Counted from the stretch's first letter, positions 35,587 through 46,600 are shown. The stretch is DNA of 64,000 bases from Rhizobiales bacterium 2SD (GCA_005502805.1 SCMY01000005.1:1-64000); one strand, 5' to 3'. Notes: generated from the letters alone by a model not told the origin. Program-made: numbers and translations.

Positions 35587-36555
35587 CTACTGACGCAGGC
35601 GCAGTCCGAGCGCGCCCATGATCTCGCCGTTGTTCTTGTGCTGTGTGGCGAGGAAGCTGCCGAAGGCCGGCCCCTTGGCGAAGGCGTAGCCGAAGCCGCG
35701 CTCGGTCAGGAAGGACTTGTAGGCCTCGGAGTTCGCGACCTTCTCGGCGGCTTCGACGAGGCGCGCTGTGACATCCGCTGGCAGGCCCGCCGGGGCGGCG
35801 AGGCCGCGCCAGGTGCCGCCCTCATACTCCTTGCCGATCGCATCCTTGACGGTCGGCACGCTCGGGAAGGCGCCGATCTTCTCCTTCGACATCACCGCCA
35901 GCGACTTGACGCGGCCGGCGTCGAACATCGGCTTGCCCTCGGGCAGGGAGGAGGGGACGATCTGGACGCCGCCGGAAGCCAGTTCCTGGAAGCCGGGGGC
36001 CGCGCCCTGGCTCGGCACCACGACGACCGCCCTGGGGTCGATGCCTTCCAGCTGCATCAGGCCGGCGAAGGCGAGGTGATAGGCTGCGCCCGCCGCCATG
36101 CCCGACAGCTTGTACTTGCCGGCCGGCTGCTTCTTGATGTCGTCGAGCGCGGCGCGCAGATCGGCCCAGGGCGAGTTCGCGGCGACGTTGAAGGCGGCGG
36201 AATCGAAGTTCACCAGCGCGATCGGGGTGAGCTTCTCATAGGTGAAGGGCGCGGTGTTCGACCAGTAGAAGGTCGTGACCTCCGCGGTCGCGAGACCGAT
36301 CGTGTAGCCGTCCGGCTTGGCGTTGACGATCTCGGTATGGCCGACCACGCCGCCGCCGCCGGTGCGGTTGACGACGTTGACCGGCTTGCCGAGCTCCTTT
36401 TCCAGCCCGGCCGCCAGGATGCGGGCGACGGCGTCGGTGCCGCCGCCGGCGGCCCAGGGCACGACCAGGGTGATCGGCCGCTCGGGCCAGGCGGCGAAAG
36501 CGGGCAGCGACACCGCCGCGACGGCGGCAGCGAGCAGCAGTTTTGCGAGTTTCAT
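35587..36555 (-). CDS. Tripartite tricarboxylate transporter binding protein, TctC/Bug type
   Basis: A 322-residue periplasmic binding protein with a signal peptide (residues 1-21, ending AFA) and the Bug-family start WPERPITLVVPWAAGGGTDAVAR. The NRTGGGGVVGHTEI segment forms the ligand loop. It captures a small carboxylate for TctAB. Its ATG overlaps the stop of the FadR-type regulator (ATGA), so regulator and transporter are one unit. Confidence 0.95.
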   Translation of the reverse strand: MKLAKLLLAAAVAAVSLPAFAAWPERPITLVVPWAAGGGTDAVARILAAGLEKELGKPVNVVNRTGGGGVVGHTEIVNAKPDGYTIGLATAEVTTFYWSNTAPFTYEKLTPIALVNFDSAAFNVAANSPWADLRAALDDIKKQPAGKYKLSGMAAGAAYHLAFAGLMQLEGIDPRAVVVVPSQGAAPGFQELASGGVQIVPSSLPEGKPMFDAGRVKSLAVMSKEKIGAFPSVPTVKDAIGKEYEGGTWRGLAAPAGLPADVTARLVEAAEKVANSEAYKSFLTERGFGYAFAKGPAFGSFLATQHKNNGEIMGALGLRLRQ

Positions 36556-37298
36556 GGCGTTTCTCCGTCTGTCGTTTTTTTGTTTGGGCTGGTTCCACCC
36601 GCCAGGGCGGGGTTGGAAAGCATGTGGCCGCGCGTGTAGCCGAGGACTTGGCGCATCGCCTGGCAGGCCTGCTCGGGCTCGCCGGCGGCGATCGCGTCGA
36701 CGACCGCGGCATGGTTGGCGAGGTTCCCGGCGAAGACGTCGACGGTGAAGTCGAACATCGCGCTCAGAATCGTATCGATCGCGCCGCGGAAGCTGCGCAG
36801 GATCGGGTTGTTGGTGGCGTCGAGGATCGCAAGGTGGAAGCGCTTGTCGGCGGCGATGGCGGCCTGCGGATCGTCCTGGTCGGCCTCCATGGCGGCGAGC
36901 GCGGCGCGGATGCGGGCAAGGTCCTCGGGCGTGGCACGGGTCGCCGCCAGTGCCGCCGCTTCCGGCTCGATGATCTCGCGAGTCTCTTCGAGGGCGAGCA
37001 GCAGGGCGCGATCGAGCCCATCCTCGCCGCGCATCCAGCCGAGCACCTCGCGGTCGAGCAGCGTCCAGTCATGCTGCGGGCGAACCTGCGTGCCATGGCG
37101 CGGCCGCACGGTGAGCAGGCCCTTGGCGACGAGGATCTTGACGGCCTCGCGCACGACGCTGCGGCCGGCGCCATAGCGCTCGGCCAGTTCCGGCTCAGGC
37201 GGCAGCACGGTTCCCGAGGCGATCTCGCCACGCACGATCGCGGCCCCGAGCGCCGCGACCATTGTGCCGATCTTTCCAGGCTTGCTGCCTCGCGCCAT
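36552..37298 (-). CDS. FadR/GntR-family regulator
   Basis: A 248-residue regulator with a GntR winged helix (about residues 10-72, AERYGAGRSVVREAVKILVAKGLL) and an FCD domain (about 100-235) of the type that binds small organic acids. The ATG at 37298 was chosen for its GGGAGGGAAG ribosome site; an upstream start at 37352 adds nothing family-like. It is divergent from the DapA-like gene, with a perfect palindrome in the gap, and starts the operon that continues with tctC, tctB, tctA and aconitase X. Confidence 0.9.
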   Translation of the reverse strand: MARGSKPGKIGTMVAALGAAIVRGEIASGTVLPPEPELAERYGAGRSVVREAVKILVAKGLLTVRPRHGTQVRPQHDWTLLDREVLGWMRGEDGLDRALLLALEETREIIEPEAAALAATRATPEDLARIRAALAAMEADQDDPQAAIAADKRFHLAILDATNNPILRSFRGAIDTILSAMFDFTVDVFAGNLANHAAVVDAIAAGEPEQACQAMRQVLGYTRGHMLSNPALAGGTSPNKKTTDGETP

Positions 37299-37362
37299 GA
37301 CCTGTCTTCCCTCCCGCGGCCGGAAAATGTCATGTCGCGGGCTTGCGTGCAAGCATTCATCT

Positions 37363-37375
37363 GATGTTTAACATC
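37363..37375. promoter_or_regulatory. Operator-like palindrome of the FadR-type regulator
   Basis: GATGTT and AACATC flank one T and form a perfect inverted repeat, with further symmetry two bases out. It lies 25 bases before the DapA-like start at 37400 and 65 bases from the regulator start at 37298. The TGT-N3-ACA core resembles the TNGTNNNACNA pattern of FadR-type operators. Confidence 0.55.
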
Positions 37376-37399
37376 TGATCATTGAAACGAGGTGCGACC

Positions 37400-38314
37400 A
37401 TGACCACTGAGACCGCGTTCACCGGCATCCATGCGATCCTCTACGCGCTGTTCGATGCGCAGGAGCGGCTCGACCGAAAGGCGATGCGGCGGCAGGTCGA
37501 GATTTGCCTGGAGCACGGCGCGCACGGCATCGCGGCGCTTGGCCTCGCGACCGAGGTCTCCAAGCTGACCGTGCCCGAGCGGCGCACCGTGATGGAGTGG
37601 ACGTCGGAGGATGTCGGGGGCGCAAAGCCGCTCGGTTTCACCATCTACGGAACCTCGGTCGCCGAGCAGGTCGAGCTGGTCAAGGCGGCCGAGGCGGCGA
37701 AGGCCGACTGGGTCATCCTGCAGCCGCCCATGGTCGGCAACTTCGCGGCGGCTGAATACATCCGCTTCTTCGGCCGGGTCGCGGATGCGACGAGCCTGCC
37801 GGTCGCGATCCAGAACGCGCCGGCCTATATGGGCCGCGGGCTATCGGCCGAGGATATCCGCAGCCTCGTCGCGCAGCACCCCAACATCCAGCTGGTGAAG
37901 GGCGAGGGGCCGGCGACCGAGATCCGGCAACTGATCGAGACGACAGAGGGTCGTCTCCCGGTGATGAACGGCCGCGGCGGGCTGGAGTTGATCGAGAACC
38001 TGCGCGCCGGCTGCGTCGGCATGATCCTCGCGCCCGAGATCATCGACTTCACGACCCGGGCCTATGACAGCTTCATCGCCGGCGACGAGGCCGAGGCGGA
38101 GCGCATCTATCGCGAGGTGCTGCCTGTGATCGTGTTCATGATGCAGTCGCTGGAGAGCCTGATCTGCTACGGCAAGCGCGTCTTCGGAGCGCGAGCGGGC
38201 ATCGCGATCCATGATCGTGCACCGGCCATGCGTCCGACGAGCTTCGGCGAGGACCTTGTGCGCCAGCATGCGGCGAAGCTCGGCCGGTTTTCCGTCCCGG
38301 GGCAGAAGGGCTAG
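37400..38314 (+). CDS. DapA-family (N-acetylneuraminate lyase superfamily) enzyme
   Basis: A 304-residue (beta/alpha)8 Schiff-base enzyme. K167 in LVKGEG is the Schiff-base lysine. The normal YNxP motif is QNAP (Q138), so the catalytic tyrosine of dihydrodipicolinate synthase is replaced by Gln. A true lysine-pathway role is thus unlikely; hydroxyproline-type deaminases or keto-deoxy-sugar-acid dehydratases fit the context better. The start at 37400 follows GAGG; a TTG at 37382 is an alternative. It is divergent from the FadR-type regulator and is probably controlled by it. Confidence 0.86.
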   Translation: MTTETAFTGIHAILYALFDAQERLDRKAMRRQVEICLEHGAHGIAALGLATEVSKLTVPERRTVMEWTSEDVGGAKPLGFTIYGTSVAEQVELVKAAEAAKADWVILQPPMVGNFAAAEYIRFFGRVADATSLPVAIQNAPAYMGRGLSAEDIRSLVAQHPNIQLVKGEGPATEIRQLIETTEGRLPVMNGRGGLELIENLRAGCVGMILAPEIIDFTTRAYDSFIAGDEAEAERIYREVLPVIVFMMQSLESLICYGKRVFGARAGIAIHDRAPAMRPTSFGEDLVRQHAAKLGRFSVPGQKG

Positions 38315-38689
38315 CGGAACGTAGCTCGGTTCGGCTGCCAGACTGCGCGATGCATGGTTGGCGAACCCCACATCGCACTGGCGCTTGCTGGAGCCTGCTT
38401 CCGGTCGATCTCTATCGAGATCGCCTGCGCGACCGCAGTATGATTCGTGTTGTGCTTCGCGGGCTCGTCAGGGGGCTGCCGTCCAAAAGAAGTGGGGGTT
38501 GAGTTTTTCGCGCCGCGATGGCCGCTCGGGATGCATGGCAGGTCGCTGCCATGCGGGTTGTGAACTGCCGTTCAAAAAACGGCCGGTCGAACCGGCCATG
38601 ACCGAGCCACCATAACTGTACGGCGTCATGCAATGCCGCCAATAGTCGACCGGCGCGTGGGGGACTGCGCCAGGGGGCGAGGTGCCGGG
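38315..38689. other. Non-coding region before the two-partner secretion locus
   Basis: No gene is supported here. Found are an inverted repeat CGATCTC/GAGATCG near 38408 and a strong minus-strand terminator-like hairpin at 38574-38597. The last 90 bases probably hold the promoter of the regulator-like gene that follows. Confidence 0.5.
38574..38597 (-). terminator. Minus-strand terminator-like hairpin with no known gene
   Basis: On the minus strand GGCCGGT-TCG-ACCGGCC is followed by G and six T. It has all parts of a Rho-independent terminator, but I find no believable minus-strand gene ending here. It may end a small RNA or be a relic. Confidence 0.55.
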
Positions 38690-39616
38690 ATGCAGACGCT
38701 GGGTGTGGAGGTCGAGCGGTTGCTCGCCCATCCGCGGTTCGATCGTGCCGCGCAGCAACTGGCCCGGGGCTTCATCGCGGTGCAGACCGCTGCGCCACGG
38801 CTGGCCTCGCAATTCGCGACCCAGCAGCGCTGGCTGATGTCGCATGCGGCATTGGCCCATTATTTCCGCGGGCTCAGGGCTGGCCGGCCGGGCTTGTCAC
38901 GGCGGGAATTCGTCCTGGCTATACTCACTCACGGGCTGGCCAGCCGAAACACGGCTGCCGCATTCTTCGTCGAAGCGTTGCAATACGGGCTCCTCCTGCA
39001 GACGAAGGTGCATGCCGGCCTGGTCGAGCCTGCGCCTGCGACCCTGGAGGCGCTGGTCGAGTGGTATCGCATCCATCTGGCTGCGCTCGATTCGCTCGAC
39101 GGCGGCATCAGGGCCGCGCGCTTGCAGGAGGCGAGTGCTGCTCTCTTGATGGCGATGGAGCCCGCTACCGCCGATGCTCTGCTGTCATCCGAGCTGATCC
39201 GTGTACCGCCACCGGCCTATGCGGTGCTCGCCTCCGTGGACGAGGGCGGCAGCCTGATGGATCGATTGATCGTCGGGGTAGACATGTCCGCCTCGCCCGA
39301 TGAGGAGAGGGTCGTGACCGACGTGACCTCGGTCTCGGCGCTTGCCCGTCCTTTCAACCTCTCCCGAACGCATGCTGGCCGCACCATCGCGGCGGCCGTG
39401 GCGACGGGCAGCATTGGCTGGAGTGGGGCGCGAGGGCGCTCGCCCATCTGGCTGTCGCGCCGCTTCCGTGCCGATTATGCACGCTTCCAGGCCACGAAGC
39501 TTGCCATCATCGCTGTAGCCTTCGAGCAGGCTGCCATGGGCGCGGCGCCAGCCAGGCCGAGCGCCGTCATCGCTGCGAGAGCGGTTCGTGAGCCTTCGGA
39601 CCAACCTGCGTGCTGA
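38690..39616 (+). CDS. Unrecognised protein with possible winged-helix domains, regulator candidate
   Basis: A 308-residue protein that I do not recognise by name. No signal peptide or membrane helix is present. Two segments look like winged helices of the MarR type: about residues 50-110 (SHAALAHYFRGL, then GLSRREFVLAILTHGLASRNTAAAF) and about 220-285 (TSVSALARPFNLSRTHAGRTIAAAVATGSIGW). The ATG at 38690 follows GGGGCGAGG. It precedes the IalB-like, TpsA and TpsB genes on the same strand, so control of that locus is plausible. There are 429 bases between it and the next gene, so it has its own unit. Confidence 0.65.
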   Translation: MQTLGVEVERLLAHPRFDRAAQQLARGFIAVQTAAPRLASQFATQQRWLMSHAALAHYFRGLRAGRPGLSRREFVLAILTHGLASRNTAAAFFVEALQYGLLLQTKVHAGLVEPAPATLEALVEWYRIHLAALDSLDGGIRAARLQEASAALLMAMEPATADALLSSELIRVPPPAYAVLASVDEGGSLMDRLIVGVDMSASPDEERVVTDVTSVSALARPFNLSRTHAGRTIAAAVATGSIGWSGARGRSPIWLSRRFRADYARFQATKLAIIAVAFEQAAMGAAPARPSAVIAARAVREPSDQPAC

Positions 39617-40045
39617 CCGGATGCAGACTGCCGGTCAGCTGGCGCCAGCATGGCCAGGGGCGCTTGTCCTGATCGCGCGGCGCTTCCCTGCTTCGGCGCG
39701 GTTCTGATCGTGCCGGTGGGGTTGCCCGCGCCCGGTGCCGGCCTTGAACAGATGATGAGCAGGCTAATCGCATTGTCTTCGGCTGCGGAGGTGAACCGTT
39801 GTTCGCATTCGGCTCTTGCTGCGTTGATCAACAATGCAGTTCCCGCAATATCCGATCTGACCATTTTTGACACCCGTATTGCGCAGGTTCGAGCAGTTTG
39901 AGACATCGTTGCCGTTCCGAACGCGGCAATGCTTTTGCAGGGCGATATATCGCGGCTGAGGGGGCTTCGGGCGAGTTGGCGAGACAAGCCGCCGCGCGGG
40001 GAACGAACGCAGGCTCCGGGTCTGCGATCTGATCTGGGTGGGGGC
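39617..40045. other. Non-coding region upstream of the IalB-like gene
   Basis: I see no gene. It is more AT-rich than its surroundings (about 39760-39950), as expected for a promoter region of the secretion operon. A perfect palindrome is at 39942-39953. A TTGACA at 39868 has no good -10 partner. Confidence 0.45.
39942..39953. promoter_or_regulatory. Perfect 12-base palindrome upstream of the secretion operon
   Basis: GCGATATATCGC lies 93 bases before the IalB-like start. It may be a binding site for the regulator candidate encoded just upstream. The evidence is only its symmetry and place. Confidence 0.3.
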
Positions 40046-40639
40046 GTGACGGTGCGAACGATAGTCGGCTTGGTGACGCTGGGCGCGGTCCTGGTCGTTG
40101 GCGCGGGGGGTGCCTCTGCGCAATCGACGGCGCCGAAATCCGGAGGGGCGGCCGTGCCAGCCGCCCAGCAGGTCTCGACGGAACCCAGCAGCACCACTGC
40201 GAGCTTTGGGGACTGGGTGCTGCGCTGTCAGCGTGTCTCCGATGGGGCCAAGATCACCCGCATCTGCGAGGTCGCGCAAATCCTGCAGAGCCAGGGGCAG
40301 CAGGCCCCGATCGCCCAAGTCGCTCTGGGGCGTGTTGGCAACGGTGAGCCGCTGCGTGTCACGGCGGTGATGCCGGTCAGCGTTTCTTTCCCGAGTACTG
40401 TGCAGATCGTCATGGGAGAAAAAGACGCAAAGCCGCTCGACTTGAGCTGGCGGCGCTGTATCCCGACCGGCTGCTTCGCCGACGCGGCGCTCGGCGACGA
40501 CATGGTCAAGCAATGGCGCAAGGCCAGCGAGCCCGGCCGGATCGTGTTCAAGGACGCTGCCGGCCGCGAACTGGCCCTGCCATTGTCGGCCCGCGGTCTC
40601 GACCAGGCCGTTGACGCCCTCGCCAAGGAGCGGCTCTGA
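40046..40639 (+). CDS. IalB-family (invasion-associated locus B) periplasmic protein
   Basis: A 197-residue exported protein. A GTG start at 40046 gives a signal peptide ending near ASAQ (residue 26). The IalB signature follows: FGDWVLRCQRV, a second Cys in RICEVAQ, and WRRCIPTGCFADAAL with the last two of four cysteines, which suggests two disulfides. The family is named after a Bartonella protein linked to red-cell entry; many free-living alphaproteobacteria have it and the molecular role is unknown. Its stop is two bases before the giant tpsA gene, so the two are almost surely co-translated and the protein may assist the exoprotein in the periplasm. Confidence 0.85.
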   Translation: MTVRTIVGLVTLGAVLVVGAGGASAQSTAPKSGGAAVPAAQQVSTEPSSTTASFGDWVLRCQRVSDGAKITRICEVAQILQSQGQQAPIAQVALGRVGNGEPLRVTAVMPVSVSFPSTVQIVMGEKDAKPLDLSWRRCIPTGCFADAALGDDMVKQWRKASEPGRIVFKDAAGRELALPLSARGLDQAVDALAKERL

Positions 40640-40641
40640 CC

Positions 40642-43600
40642 ATGGCCCGGCGCCGCGCAGCCCGTTCGCAGGTCGCTGCCGGAGCCGGCGGCGTCGTGCT
40701 GCGCCATGTTGTACGAGGGGGCAAGCCACGCGCCGTTCTCGCCGCCTTGAGGCAACGCTGCCTGGTGGGCCAGGCGATGGCGCTCGCGCTCTGGAACGCG
40801 CCGGCCTTCGCGCAGAACGTGATCACGCCGGATGGACGGACCCAGACCGCCGTCTCGGTCGTCGGCAACACGACGACGATCACGACCAGTACGATCGTCG
40901 GAGGCGCCGGCTACAATTCGTTCTCCCGTTTCGAGCAGGGCGCCGGCACGACGGTGAACATGTACCTGCCGCAGGATGCCGGCGTACTGGTCAACATCGT
41001 CCGCGACGGGCCGGTCGTCATCAATGGCATCCTGAATTCCTACCGGAACGGCCGGATCGGCGGGCATGTCTATTTCTCGGACTCCGCCGGCTTCACCGTC
41101 GGGCCGAACGGCGTCATCAACACCGGCCGGCTGACGGTCAACACGCCGACCCGCGAATTCCTCGATCAGGTGATCGGCCCCGATGGTGTCGTCAACGAAA
41201 CCATGGCCGCGAGGCTCCGGGCGAACGACGTGCCGATTTCGCCCGACGGCAAGATCGCGATCGACGGTACCATCAACGCGCGCAGGGGCGTTTCCCTGAA
41301 CGGGCAATCCGTCAGCGTCTCCGGGCAGATCAAGGCGAATACTGCGCCTGTCGAGATTGCGGAGCGGCGTGAGCGGCACCGCACCGCCTTCGCCCAGAGC
41401 GTCAACACCACCGGCCTGCGGCATGGGGCGGCGATGGTCGCCCGCAGGGGCGGCGGCATCGAAATCGTCGCGGCCGGCTCCGTCAATATCTCCGGACGGG
41501 TGAGTGCCGACGCCACGGCGCGCCGCGCCGCTGGCACCATCAATGTCCGCTCGGGCAAGGGGACCACCCTCGCACGGACAGCGAAGATCACCGCGACGGG
41601 AATGGTGCCGGTGCGGGAGCAGGCCCAAGCCGTGCCCAGCCATGGGCCCCTCCCGGCAGCCGTCAACACCGGCAGCAGCGATCCTGGCCGCGACGGCGGC
41701 AAGGTTTCGATTACATCGGACGCGGCGATCGCCATCGCGCGCGGCGCCATGATCGATGTCAGCGCTGCCCGGAATGCGGCTGGCAAGGGCGGCTCTGCAA
41801 TCCTCTTCGCCGGCACCAATCTCGATGCCGAGGACGGGGCGGTGTTCCGCGGCACCGCGGGTACGAGCGGCGACGGCGGCTTTGTCGAGCTCAGTGCGAA
41901 GCAGGTGGTCACGCTTGGCGCGATCGACGTCGATTTCTCGGCTCGGAACGGCAAGGCGGGCCTGCTCTACATCGATCCGATCGACATCGTGGTCGGGCCC
42001 GGCGGCCGCTCCAACACGATCGTCAACGGTACGGACGTGATCCTGGAGGCGACGAACAGCATCACCATCCTCGGCGAGGGGATGATCGATACCCGCAATT
42101 TCAACCGTAACGCTGAGGGCGGAGTGCTCTCCGCCACGAATCCGTCCATCGGCAATTCAGGCAACATCACCATCGAGGCGCCGCGGATCACCGTCGCCGG
42201 CCAATTGCTTGCCGGCGTCAGCCCCGGCAGCCTCCATGCGGCCGGCGACGTCACGCTGACGGCGAGCGCCACTGACGACCGCAACTCGGGCAAGGCGAGC
42301 GCCGAGGCGATCATCGAGGTCAGTGGCACGATCACCGGCCGCGACGTCAAGCTGCTGGCTGACGCGACTGGCAAGTCCTCCTTCATCAATCTCGGCCCCG
42401 GCCTGGTGATGTTCACCGGCCAGACGCAATACGCCATCTTCACGGGCCTCAACGCCGGCTATGTCGCGAGCGACATCACGGCCCGCGTCTCCGTCAAGGA
42501 CGGGGCATCGATCACCGCGACGCGCGATCTGGTCGTCAGCGCGACCGGCTCGCAGGAGGCAGCGTTTCTGGCCGCCTCGGTCACGGCGGTATCGCCGGTG
42601 GCGGCGTCCGTCACCTATGCGGATCTCAAGGCGCGCGTGACCGCCGAGGTCGAGAGCGGGGCATCGCTGACGGTCGGCCGCAACCTCACCGTCGCGGCGA
42701 AGAACGAGGCGACGCTGGGCGCGGCGGCGCTCGCGGCCTCGGCCGGGCAGGGTCTCTCCGATTTCGCCGTCGCCGTCGGCCTGACCGACATCGAGACCAA
42801 GGCGATCGTCAGTTCAGGAGCCGAGGTCACGCTCGGCTCCTCGTCGAGCAATGTCCGGGTCTCGGCGATCAACGAGAACTCGTTCTCGACGTCGGCGACC
42901 GCCATGTCGATCAGCGGCGGCATGGTCGGCCTGTCCGTCGCCTATTCCGACACCAAGGCGAGCGCCGAAGCGCGGCTCGGAGCCTCGCTCGGCTCGAGCG
43001 GCGGCCGGATCGGCACCGTCACGGTCGAGGCGATCTCCGACAACAGCAAGAACGCGACGGCCTCCGCGGTGACGCTCGGCCAGAATCTGGTGATCGAGAC
43101 CCTCCAGATCGCCAATGCGATGGAAGTGATCTTCGCGCCGCTGACCTCCCGGCTCGGCCCGCGCGAGATCGGCAAGTTCGGCAGCACGATCACCCTGGCC
43201 AAGACCGATCTCTCGGCTGTCGCCTCGATCGCGGCCGATGCCGGTGACGCCGCTCCGACGATCTACGCGACCAAGACCGCGGTGGTCAGCGATGTCCGAG
43301 ATTTCGCCTTGCGCGCCGCAGCCGACGCCGCGATCAGCTCGAATTCCAAGAACCCGACCGCCGTCAATCCGGAGGCGCTGGTCTCGATGGCGGCCGGCGT
43401 GGTCTATGGCGATTTCCGTCACACCTCGCGCGCCTCGATCGGCTCCAGCGTCATCGTCGACTCCGACCGCATTGGCGTTTCCGCGAAGAACGAGGTGCCG
43501 ATCGCCAACACCTGGACCAACTGGGGCGGTTTCAACGAGACGTTCACCCATCTGAACGGCACGGCCGGCGTCGCCGGCAATATCCTGACGAGCTATGCCA

Positions 43601-46600
43601 GCGCCACCACGGAATCGCGCGATCTCGGCCTGGCCGGCGCGGTCAACTACTACAAGATCGCCAACGAGACCGAAGCCTATGTCGGGCCCGGCGCGACATT
43701 GCGCCAGAACAACGGGCTCGGCTCCTGGAACGTCGCGCTTGGCACCGGCGCGCTGGCGAGCTTCGACAAGGTCGTCACGGTCGCCGCCAGCACGAAGACC
43801 GAGACGATCGACGTCGCCGGCAATTACGGCATCTTCTCCGGGACCGGTACTTCCGGCGGCACCGGAACGGCGGTGGGCGGCTCCTTCGCCGATCTGCAGC
43901 GTGAGAGTCGCACGGTGGCGGCGATCGGGGCCGGGGTCCGGATCACCGCGCTGGAGCTGGCGGTGACCGCGAAGACCGAGGACAAGATCTTCGCGATCGC
44001 TCCGACGTCGGGCAAGGCCGCGGGCACCTTCGCCGCGAACGGCATCGTCGTGCTCACCAGCATCGACAATCATACGCTCGCCTCGATCAGCAACCAGGCG
44101 ATCGTCGACGTCACGTCGATCGACGTCGATGCCCGTCAGTTCGTCTCGCTGTTCACGCTGACCGGCGCGCTCACCTATGGCAGCGAGAATTCGGTCGGCA
44201 TCTCGGTCGCGGCGCTCGATACGGCCGGCGTGACACGCGCCTATGTCGGCGACAACTCCGCCGATCTGTCGGATAACCGGCTCGGCAGCGGTTACGGGCG
44301 CGGGCTGATCACGGCTCGCTCTCTCGACGTCGATGCGGTGACCGACGGGCGCATGATGGTCGCCTCGGTCGCCGCTGCGATCTCCGATCCCAACGCGTCC
44401 AAGCTCAGCTTCTTCAAGGGCATCGCCGCCGGTGGCGATGCCGCCGCCGCCGTGAAGCGCTCGGGCGCCAGCGGCAGCATCAGCCTGACGGCGGCGGGCA
44501 GCGCCGCCGTCGCGACGACCACGCTGGGGACCTCCGCCTGGATCGACGGCGCCGCCGTCATCGGCAAGGACGGTGGCGTCGTCGCCACCGATGTCGCGGC
44601 GACGAACGCCACCATCGCCGATGTCGGCTCCGGCACGGCGGCGCTCAACCTGGCCGGCAAGGCGAGTCCGCTGAGCGGCTCGCTCGCCGGTGCGGTCGCG
44701 ATCGCGACCTTCGACAACAGCACCGATGCGCGCATCGCCGGCACGACGATCACGCGGGCGGGCGACACCTCGGTGCAGGCGCTCGCCGGCGGGCGCCAGA
44801 CCGTGGTTGGCGTCAGCATCGCGGCAGGCCGAAACAACAGCGGCGCCGCCGCCGTGTCGGCCGCCGTCGGCATCGTCACCGACAGCGTCACCGCCCAGAT
44901 CCGCAACTCGACGATCGACGGCCTGTCCGGCGCCTCCAGCGGCAACGACGTGCTGGTGAACGCCTATCGCGCGACCGATATCGGCATTGGCGGCGGAGCG
45001 GCCTATGCCGGCGTGCAGGCCGGTCTCGGCCTCGCGGTCACCTACAGTTCGATCACCGATCCGTCCGGCCGCGACGGCGCGGCAGCGCTCATCACGGACA
45101 GCTCGCTCTTCGCCGTCGACAAGCTGACCGTCGCGGCGCGGACCTCGAGCCGCATCGTCTCGGGCGCCATCGCTGGCGGCGGCGGGCCCGATTCGAACGG
45201 ACTCGTCGGAACCATCGTCATCAACGAGGTCAGTCCGACCACCCGCGCCGCCGTGGCCGACAGCGCCGGAGCTCCGTCGCGCATCGCGATGGACGGCGAT
45301 GTGCTGGTCGTCGCCGATGGCGGCAAGGACAGCACCCTTGACGCCGCGCTGGGAAGCCGGCTCGCCAATACCGACCAGGGCCCGATCGACTTCACCGGCC
45401 GCGCCACCAATGCCAATGCGGCGGCGAACCCGGTCGGCGCCTCGATCATCGCCATTGCCGGCGTGCTGCAGGGCGGCAGCAACAATGCCGGCGTCTCCTT
45501 CCTCCGCAACACGATCAGCCAGTCGCATATCGCGCTCATCGCGAATATCGACCTGACGAGCTCGACGGCCGTGACCGTGCGGGCGCAGGACGGCTCGCTG
45601 ATCACCGGAGTGGCCGTCGGCGCCGGTCTCGCGACAGGGCAGTTCGCCGGCGTCGCCTCGGTCGTGCAGCAGACGATCGACAATGTGATCAGCGCGCAGG
45701 TCATCGGCGGCAGCATCATGAGCCGCGATGTCGCCGTGCAGTCGCAGGCGTCCTCCGCGATCCGCGGCAGCGCCGGCTCGCTCGGCATCGGCATCGGCGC
45801 CGCCGCCGTAGGCCTCTCCATCGTCGACAGCAGCATCGCCAACAACGTCGCCACAGGGGTCGACGGCGCGCAGATCCGCGCCTCGCGCGATGTCGTTCTC
45901 ACAGCCGGCTCGACGGCGACGATCGACACGATCGCGATCGGCGTGGCGATGTCGCGCAATGTCGGGCTCGCCGGCTCGATCGCCAACAACACCGTCGCGA
46001 CAGATATCGGCGCGATCATCACCGGCTCGGACATCATCGCCGGCAACAATCTCGGCGTCTTCTCGGGGAATACCGACCGGATCACGGTCTCGGCCGGCGC
46101 GCTCGGCGTCACGGTTGCCGCGCCCAGCGTCGCGGGCGGCGTCTCGGTCGTCAACAACACGGTCGGCGGCGATACGGTCGCCCGGATCGAAGACAGCAGC
46201 GTCGACGCGCGCGCCGGCGGAACCGGCTCGCTGAGCTACAGCGCCGGCCAGCTTCTCACCGCCTTCGATCTGAGCACGGCCAACGGCCCGAGCGCGGCGC
46301 AGCCCTCGCTGGCGATGACGGCCCGCGCCGTCCATGGCCTCGGTGTCGTCGCGACCTCGCAGCAATCCGTGCTGGCGAATGCGGTGACCGGCGGTGTCGC
46401 CGCGTTCCCGATCTCCGGAGCGGTCGCGATCGTGCCGGTCCGCAACGTGCTTGGCGGCAGCACGAGCGCCACGATCGATTCGAGCCATGTCGGCACCCGC
46501 CTGACCGGGACCGACAGCACCGCGGTGGCCGTGGAAGCCGCCAGCCATTCCTATGCCGGCACCTTCATCACGGTCGGCGCCGTCGGCGGCATCGCCGCCA

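Noticed and set aside
38412..38860. Two minus-strand frames opposite the region before the regulator-like gene
   Set aside because: No ribosome site, no family match and odd composition; they only share the place with the terminator-like hairpin.
39868..39873. TTGACA as a -35 box for the secretion operon
   Set aside because: No -10-like hexamer at 16-18 bases; the real promoter cannot be placed by eye.
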